Below the pieces are notes generated by a model. That model made no database searches, had not been told where the DNA came from, and saw nothing but the letters and a program-made list of their open reading frames with translations. A DNA stretch of 64,000 nt. Source: Agelas oroides (lineage: Eukaryota; Porifera; Demospongiae; Agelasida; Agelasidae). This document shows, piece after piece, positions 56,994 to 64,000 of the stretch. The stretch is from contig OX422185.1 of NCBI GenBank assembly GCA_949130485.1, positions 9,215,127 to 9,279,126 of the forward strand, read 5' to 3'. The number at the start of each line of letters is the position of its first letter. The stretch's first letter is position 1. A program made the position numbers and the translations under genes.

Positions 56994-58049
56994 CTATAAA
57001 CACTGGACCCGGGAACCGAGGACCTAGTCTCGCAAGCCCGACCCACTTCCGCTAGAAAAGGGAGAGGGTCTGGTGAACTGCGTGTGCAAGCCGCGTCCCA
57101 CCGGAATTCAATTAGCTGGATGACGTAACCAGATTTCACTCTTGAATTACCTGTTGCGGAGTAAGCACGCTCCCCGAGAAGTATAGTCGAAGTGTTTTTA
57201 CAGCTTCTGCAGTAGCGGAAAAGATGCCCTAGCTATCCTTGGCCGTTTTCAAGACTGCTATTGCTGCTCAAACAGTGACGTAATGCGTCATGTGACAAAA
57301 TACTGCAATGTGATTGTACCGCACTGTACAGTGCGGCGGGACACGGCTTGTATACGCTGTTCACCAGACCCTCTCCCTTCTCTAGCGGAAGTGGGTCGGG
57401 CTTGCGAGACTACCGAGGACCAGGGACCCAAGGACCCGAGGACCCGAGGACCCAGAGTCTTCAGGGCTGTGTTGCACTGTAGCAGTTAAAATACAACTAT
57501 ACAGGCTATCAGTGCCAATGCTACGTGCCTAACTCACAGCTAGACTTCTGTCTTGTACGTGGTCGCTGTGCACACCGAAGGCGTTATTTATAGCACACAA
57601 CGCTATTCTCTGACTTCTTTGATCCTCAGAGTAGTCTACTGTCAGTTTTGCAAAGCCAGGCTTGCACACACACAAAGCGAGAGAGTCTCGAGACTATTCG
57701 CATTTGACCTTTGACCCTTGGACCTCAGTACGTTACGCTTGTAGTCTTGCATGCAATAAAGGAGACTATTCTTGGGTTTGCAGAGTGAAGAATAGATAAT
57801 GAAAGCTAGCAGAGAGTGTGAAATAGCACAATCTGGTGTGAAGAGCGTCTACTGTGTGTGTAACAATGCGGACTCTGTGGCCCACAACGATACAGCCGTA
57901 CGTTTGAGCTTAGAACATTGACACAAGTTGCATTTCTGTCATAAAAGCTAAGTGCAACAGAGCTAGATCGTTGGGTCCCTGGTCCTTGGGTCCCCGGTCC
58001 TCGGGTCCTTGGGTCCTCGGTCCTCAGGTCCCGAGTCCAGTGTTTATAG
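56994..58049. mobile_element. 1.06-kb TIR element with GAGGACCC-repeat arms
   Basis: CTATAAACACTGGACCCGGG at left pairs with the reverse complement ending at 58049 (CTATAAACACTGGACTCGGG). Both arms run into repeats of GAGGACCCAAGGACC type (57413-57455 and 57972-58030). A TAGTCTC-family MITE is inserted in the left arm. The body (57480-57970) has no recognised gene. Confidence 0.65.
57025..57412. mobile_element. TAGTCTC-family MITE, copy 2, 9-bp target duplication
   Basis: 388 bp with TIRs of about 75 bp starting TAGTCTCGCAAGCCCGACCC; nearly perfect pairing. Perfect 9-bp duplication CCGAGGACC (57016-57024, 57413-57421). It inserted into the repeat arm of the 1.06-kb element. Confidence 0.85.
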
Positions 58050-58216
58050 TCTCCCCTATATCACCTCATCTCCAAGACCAAACTTCCCAGTATTAGATAC
58101 GCCGAGGGCAATTCAAGGTCCCCTGATTGATTGGGGCGAGCCTGAGCGAGCCCCACACTAGCGTGACTGCATTGCGCACGTGCGTGTGTATGGCTTGCTT
58201 GTAGTCTCGTGCCTCC

Positions 58217-58543
58217 TAGTCTCGTGACCAGCCGGAAACAACCTACGGAAAATCCGTCTGGTAACGTTGGGCTCGATTCTGGGGCTTTTCTACTTACGAC
58301 GGAGTTATTTGAACGTACCAATCAAATTGTAGCATTTCCAATTACTCGGGCGGCCCACTAGCGCCCTAGCGCTTGTGTGGATGCTAATTGGTGATAATTG
58401 AAGCCATGTAGAGGTGAGAACGTCCATATATGGTCAGCGCCGGCCGTGTTCAAACCCTGCTGACGTGTGCAAAAGCCCCAAAAAGGCGCGCAATGTTACC
58501 AGACGGATTTTCCGTAGGTTATTTCCGGCTGGGCACGAGACTA
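58217..58543. mobile_element. TAGTCTC-family MITE, copy 3, 9-bp target duplication
   Basis: 327 bp; TIRs start TAGTCTCGTGACCAGCCGG / TAGTCTCGTGCCCAGCCGG and continue through CCTACGGAAAATCCGTCTGG. Perfect 9-bp duplication CGTGCCTCC (58208-58216, 58544-58552). Confidence 0.85.
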
Positions 58544-58604
58544 CGTGCCTCCCGGCGAGAAACGCGTTTCTCCTCGTGAGAGGGTGGGGTCTGGGGACGA
58601 GATT

Positions 58605-58605
58605 A

Positions 58606-58662
<57 letters not shown>

Positions 58663-58672
58663 GTTGTTTGTT
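58605..58672. repeat. (CTTG)n microsatellite
   Basis: About 16 CTTG units with a GTTT-rich end; frames through it are artefacts. Confidence 0.95.
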
Positions 58673-59440
58673 TGTTTGCGGCCATATACCGTAAATTTTA
58701 AATGAGCGCATTTAAATATTTCACTAAGACTGAACGTCCTCGGATAGTCTCGTGTCCAGCCTGCTGCCAGAACGCAACGTCGGCGTGAAAGAAACCCGGA
58801 GCGAAGACGACTCAAGTTAACGCACGCGTGGCCACTTCGGACCAGGACAGACAAGGGCAGGCTGCTCACAGCCGGTAAAAATTACGCACAGTAGTTGAGT
58901 TTGCATGATTGACACTCGAAGAGATTCACTGAGCTAATAACTTCAGTGTAAAGTTTAGTCCAAGCGTGTGTGTAGCCGTAGTAGCTTCCTTGACCGGATA
59001 AATGGCTGCAATTTGTCAGCAAGTATGATCATCTATATCTGGTTAGAGCTATACTGCTTGGCTACATGAAGCCAGTATTCCTTACCACGCTTATGGAACA
59101 GCAGACATGCAGTGACGAATCCTGCTGTTACTAACAGTGCATGGTTTGTGTGCCATGGCAAACCATTAAATCGGCAATGCATTGCTCACTCAGGCTCGCC
59201 CCACGATGATGCATGAATCATCTTACTAGTTATAGACCATAGGTGTGCCTGAGTATGGAACTTGATTCAGTTATCGTTTCTCATGAATGCATTCAATACT
59301 CAGAGCAAAATTCGTGCCTGTAAACACTGCACACTTGATTACAATTCTATTTCACGGAACGGAAACGGAAATAAGGTCTAAATGCAGAAACAGCGGAATC
59401 AGCAAAGGGTAGGTGACGATTGCCGTTGGGTGCGCTTTAA
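58673..59440. other. Intergenic upstream of fucosyltransferase copy 2
   Basis: No coding signal. A CTCAGGCTCGCCCCAC string at about 59187 belongs to the recurrent repeat end noted at 21118 and 24120. Confidence 0.5.
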
Positions 59441-59482
59441 ATGAAAGAACACTGGCGGCGTCTAGACTTTGACGCCATAGTT

Positions 59483-60758
59483 ATGGAAGTGAAGTTGCTC
59501 TGTCCGAACTCGAAAGGTGTATGTGTACTCTACTTCTGTGGATTTGTGCTGATTGTTACTTTTTGGGGTGTGGTAAGCTTACATTCTTTGAAAAGGCCAA
59601 TTGCCGGCATCCCCCACCCGGCCAGCCGGCAGACTGAGCCTTGGTCTCGTCTTTCCCACATGGCCTCCAAGGCGAGTGAGAAGCCGACATTCTTTCAGAA
59701 ACCTTCGTCTCGTCCATCACCTATGGCCTCCATGGCATCGAAGGCCAGTGAAAAACCGAGATTCTTTCATTTAGCTGTTCTGAAGTCAGTACCTGGTGTC
59801 CAACCAAAAGACAAAGTTATTCTCGTGTGGACAAAATGGTTCGGCCAGAGTGAGAGGCCTGGACAGCCTGCTGGGATGCTGCCTTGTGCTAAGTACAACA
59901 TAAATGTCAGTTGCAGGATTACCTATGACAAGAAGGAATATGAACACAGTGATTTAGTGGCCTTTCATGGTAGAGGGGCAGACTTTGATCCCAACAATCT
60001 TCCTGATCTCTCAAAGTGTCCCCCACAACAGCGCTGGGTGTATTATAATCGTGAGTCTCCTATTAACCAAGGCATACTAGCTAATCCGTCTGCAGGGAAG
60101 AAATTCAATGGTCTTTTCAACTGGACAATGACTTACAAGATGGACTCAGATATCGACTACCGATCTTTTCGGATTGTGCCAGGGAAACATCCAGATGAAT
60201 ACCACTTAAAGCCAACAGACAAAATGGCTGTTGCTGTCATCAGTAATTGCCAATCAGACAGGCTCCGTTATGTACATGAGCTCCAAAAACACATAGCTGT
60301 TCATTTGTATGGTAGCTGTGGTACACACCGCTGCCCCGTTCATGGAGATTGCTTTGCTATGCTATTTTTACTTGTCTTTCGAAAACTCAATGTGCAAGGA
60401 TTATGTTACAGAGAAATTTGATAGGAATGCTCTTATGCATAACATGCTTCCAGTTGTGATCAATGGTGGAGACTTGAGTAATCCCACTGTAGCTCCACCT
60501 GACTCCTGCATCAAAGCATTGGACTTTAATGGTGCAAAGAAACTTGCAGAGTATATCAAGAAGGTAGCCAGCAACTCGACATTGTACAGCAGTTACTTCA
60601 AATGGCATACAAAATACACCGTTCGAAGAGATTCTAGAGTAAATGCATTTTGTAGAGCTTGTCAAAAGCTCGATACTGATTTGGAGAGAAAGATTTATAA
60701 TGACTTGCATGGTTGGTATAGTGTCAAAGAGAATTGCAAAATGTATCCATCGCCATGA
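59483..60758 (+). CDS. GT10 alpha-1,3-fucosyltransferase-like gene, copy 2 (one frameshift)
   Basis: Paralogue of the gene at 40309, same intronless layout. Start at 59483 (MEVKLLCPNSKGVCV) is preferred; an in-frame ATG lies 14 codons upstream. An anchor segment (VLYFCGFVLIVTFWGVVSL) is followed by a stem with an internal duplication (ASKASEKPTFF / ASKASEKPRFF), then NINVSCRITYDKKEYEHSDL, RWVYYNRESP, FNWTMTYKMDSDIDYRSF, and, in the next frame, YLSFENSMCKDYVTEKF, LPVVINGG and a C-terminus ending KENCKMYPSP at 60758. The frame changes near 60360-60375, where about 14 bp present in copy 1 (AAGAAAAGGTACAAA region) are missing. The lesion differs from that in copy 1. Confidence 0.8.
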
Positions 60759-61107
60759 TTTTCACTAGCAAATATTGAAGTATAATCACATCTCTTCGTT
60801 TTCCAATTTAATTCATGAGTAGCCACTTTTCCAATCACCTTCTCTGTATTACAGGTTTTTTGTACAGTAGCATGCACCAAATAGCCTAACAGTACATGAG
60901 CCTATGTATGAAAAGTTGCATATTGCTTCACCTATATGTACGATGCAGGTATAGCATCGATTTTGGTTGCATGGTTTTGGTGAGTTTACACCAGTAGTGT
61001 CGGCTGGGTGACGAACTGCATGATGTTTGAGCAATCTGGCTTATGCATAATAGATGCATAAGCCAGATTGTGAATTATAATCACAACTGGACTAAGCTGC
61101 ACTATAT
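60647..61107 (+). repeat. Duplicated 3' end of fucosyltransferase copy 2, unit 1
   Basis: TTTTGTAGAGCTTGTCAAAA through the stop codon and about 350 bp of 3' flank recur at 61650-62106 with high identity. The two are separated by CA-rich repeats. Confidence 0.85.
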
Positions 61108-61137
61108 CACATATACATAATCAGGTAAGAAAATTGA

Positions 61138-61522
61138 GGCATTTAGAAGCATGTTTTTAGCACACACGCACGCACACACACACACACACACACAGACACA
61201 CACATACGCACATGCAATGATGATACCGATCGTTTGCTAGGAGTACATATCTTGTCTTATTCCCTGAGCACACACACACACAACATGCACTGATGATGCC
61301 AATCGTTTTTGCTAGGAGTACATATCTAGTGGTCTTATCTCCTGAGTGCACACACACACGCATGCACACACGCACACACACACACACACACAGACACACG
61401 CACGCATGCACACACAAGCATGCACTGATGATGTCAATTGTTTGCTAGGAGTACATATCTTGTGATCTTATCTCCTGAGCGCACACACACACACACGCAC
61501 ACGCGCGCATGCACGCACCACG

Positions 61523-61562
<40 letters not shown>

Positions 61563-61650
61563 TGCACACACACACACACACGCATGCACGCACACACACA
61601 CACACACACACGCACACACACACACACGCACGCACACACGCACACACAGG
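61138..61650. repeat. CA-rich repeat block with three ~100-bp units
   Basis: (CA)n/(CGCA)n tracts alternate with three copies of a unit containing GTTTGCTAGGAGTACATATCT and CTTATCTCCTGAG. Cysteine/valine or threonine/histidine-rich frames through it are artefacts. Confidence 0.9.
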
Positions 61651-62106
61651 TTTTGTAGAGTATGTCAAAAGCTCGATACTGATTTGGAGAGAAAGATTTA
61701 TGATGGCTTGCATGGTTGGTATAGTGTCAAAGAGAATTGCAAATGTATCCATCGCCATGATTTTCACTAGCAAATATTGTAGTATAATCACATCGCTGAC
61801 TTTTCTCGTTTTCCAATTCAATTCATGAGTAGCCACTTTTCCAATCACCTTCTCTGTATTACAGGTTTTTTGTACAGTAGCATGCACCAAATAGCCTAAC
61901 AGTACATGAGCCTATGTGTGAAAAGTTGCATATTGCTTCACCTATATGTACGATGCAGGTATAGCATTGATTTTGGTTGCATGGTTTTGGTGAGTTTACA
62001 CCAGTAGTGTCGGCTGGGTGACGAACTGCATGATGTATGAGCTAGAAATAATAGATGCATAAGCCAGATTGTGAATTATAATCACAACTGGACTAAGCTG
62101 CATTTG
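61650..62106 (+). pseudogene. Truncated 3' fragment of fucosyltransferase copy 2
   Basis: Encodes only the last about 35 residues ([20 protein letters not shown], then [11 protein letters not shown]) followed by diverged 3' flank; no promoter or 5' exon. It probably arose by duplication across the CA-rich block. Confidence 0.85.
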
Positions 62107-62616
62107 TAGGTAAGCTCTCTGGCAAGATTCTCTTACCTGCATCGCACTGCTACCTGAAAACATAAGCCAGCTCTGGCTATACAGACTCACTGTACGTAGC
62201 TTCAGCTAGTTAGAGGATTATCATGATGTAACACTACAGCTGAAGTGAAGGTCTAATCCTCAAATTTATAGCGATCATTCATAGTATACGGGTTTGCCTA
62301 GTTCATTAAACAATAATTTATTCTAGTAGTTTGGTCCAGTGATTGTAGGCAGCCCTGCACATCTCAAGTTTGATGGCATTGTGATGTTATTAATAATGGG
62401 ACACTGTGCATTACCATGCATTGTTATATTGCTAACTATGATATAATTATATATAAAGAACATGATCACCTGGCAAAAGCACCATAACAGTGTCAGAGGT
62501 AACATACTGTCCAGCTTCTCACGCATAATCAGAGGTGTGGTACAGTGAGTGTTAAGGAGCACTGCTGCCACGAGAACAAGTGTGGACTGAACCATCATGT
62601 GATGGGGGGAAAAAAA
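62107..62616. other. Intergenic, nothing recognised
   Basis: No gene or paired repeat ends seen. Confidence 0.5.
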
Positions 62617-62620
62617 GAAG

Positions 62621-62902
62621 GCTGTGGCTAGAGTACCGGTAGTGGAAATTAAATTCTAGGGACGATAACTTCTGATAGCAAACTCCAATTTTAATGAAAC
62701 TAGTATCAGTAGATAGAGCTTTAAAAGAGGTACAAAATGATACCCTTTTTGTCAGCAAGCTATTTAGTACAGGCGCTGTACCTAGTACCGGTACCGGTAC
62801 TTTAAGCGTTTGTATTTGTATCTACAACAATATAAGGCACAGCCTAACGAGAAGTTATCATCCCTAGAATTTAATTTCCACTACCGGTACTCTAGCCACA
62901 GC
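62621..62902. mobile_element. MITE (GCTGTGGCTAGAGTACCGG ends), 4-bp target
   Basis: Inverted ends of about 55 bp (GCTGTGGCTAGAGTACCGGT ... and reverse complement) flanked by GAAG at 62617-62620 and 62903-62906. 282 bp, non-coding. Confidence 0.75.
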
Positions 62903-62906
62903 GAAG

Positions 62907-63792
62907 TTTCAGGCCTTGTATTTTTGAAAGTGAAAATTTCTAATTATGGCAAGTATTCTATAATTTGGTGGAAGATGATAGTAAAAGTCTCGGGCCTAAT
63001 AAAATGTTAGTCAAGTTTTACACTGTAATTTGGGAGAAAAGTGGTTATGGGGATTTGGAAAACTGTAATAAGTATATTTGTCACTAGTCTAACACACCAT
63101 ATGATTTAATACATGAACCCTTAGGGATGGACACATTTTCAATGGCCGCCGCATTAAAAGTGCACAAATCGCCTGTAGTGTTCCTTGGATTATAATTATA
63201 TGAGCCATACCAGTTATTTTCATGTTGATGTTCAGTGTGTTTATATTCAGTATGACAGGGTTATGTATGTGGCTCACAATATTACAACTACTAGGCACTC
63301 AATTGTATCAACAGCCTTCTTGCCTTGCCCATGCTAGTGATGAGTATCAATGCTATTTATAACGGAATCATGATAAGCATGTATAAAGTTTTACAAGACC
63401 TGACTGTTTTTCTTAGGATAGCAGTCCATCACACCAGCATAGCTGATATGAGAGCTTGCATGGCATTATCTGAAACACATCCCACACAGCTTAGGTGACT
63501 GTCAGAGATGTACACGATTCTTTGATTGTTCACATATAGTGATAGTTTCTTCAGGACGTTGCAAAACAATGTACCATTACATCATGCATTTGTGCATGGT
63601 TACAATTGTTATAGAATATCAAACTATGTGACTAGTACATTGCTTGTTATGTAGTGTGAAGTCATAGTTTCCTTCAGGCTTTGTTCCCAGCACCTTTTGT
63701 TGCACAATATAGCACAGATTAAAAAATTTGTGAGGAGAATGTGAATGGGGCTGCTGTTTTTTTAAGTGCTGAGGCAATCAAAAACAAACAGC
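62907..63792. other. Intergenic, nothing recognised
   Basis: No gene seen. Confidence 0.5.

Positions 63793-64000
<208 letters not shown>

Noticed and set aside
58434-58701. Alanine/serine/lysine-glutamine frames at the CTTG tract
   Set aside because: Microsatellite translation.
61157-61645. Cysteine/valine-rich or histidine/threonine-rich frames
   Set aside because: Translations of CA/CGCA microsatellite.

Overview
The window is animal nuclear DNA: genes have short GT-AG introns, host genes are few, and most of the sequence is transposable elements and minisatellites. The mix of an ELOVL fatty-acid elongase, GT10 fucosyltransferases, a SWIM-finger transposon relic and very many foldback elements suggests an early-branching marine metazoan, possibly a sponge. 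That assignment is inference; no rRNA or mitochondrial marker is present.

Layout. 1-9.8 kb: no convincing host gene; a tRNA-derived SINE, two copies of a palindromic MITE, a 2.6-kb TIR element with a SWIM zinc-finger relic, and a 36-bp minisatellite. 9.82-16.09 kb: a giant foldback element whose arms are each about 2 kb of a 9/27-bp satellite around a core with OTU-protease and CXC-type cysteine-rich coding remains. 16.3-18.2 kb (minus): the 3' part of a gene with tandemly duplicated exons and a terminal PHD finger. 18.2-26.4 kb: two palindromic foldback clusters, one carrying a captured piece of the fucosyltransferase gene that lies 15 kb away, plus a 5'-truncated LINE between 0.95-kb direct repeats. 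26.8-29.6 kb: smaller repeats.

30.16-38.87 kb is the most notable element: an 8.7-kb DNA transposon with a perfect 9-bp target duplication, long TIRs built of subterminal repeats, and a gene joining a ubiquitin-like domain, a B-box-like zinc finger, a complete RecQ helicase and a MULE-like DDE transposase. The helicase and transposase parts are separated by one frame change at a run of eight A.

40.3-41.6 kb and 59.5-60.8 kb: two paralogous GT10 fucosyltransferase genes, each with one frameshift; a 3' fragment of the second is duplicated at 61.65-62.1 kb. 41.87-52.68 kb: a fossil Gypsy LTR element (minus strand, 5-bp target duplication) with a nearly full-length 5.4-kb LINE in its gag region, a MITE in one LTR and a composite repeat, itself carrying a MITE, in the other. 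53.9-55.0 kb: a two-exon ELOVL gene. 55-64 kb: several MITEs (three of one family with 9-bp target duplications) and CA/CT-rich microsatellites running to the window end.
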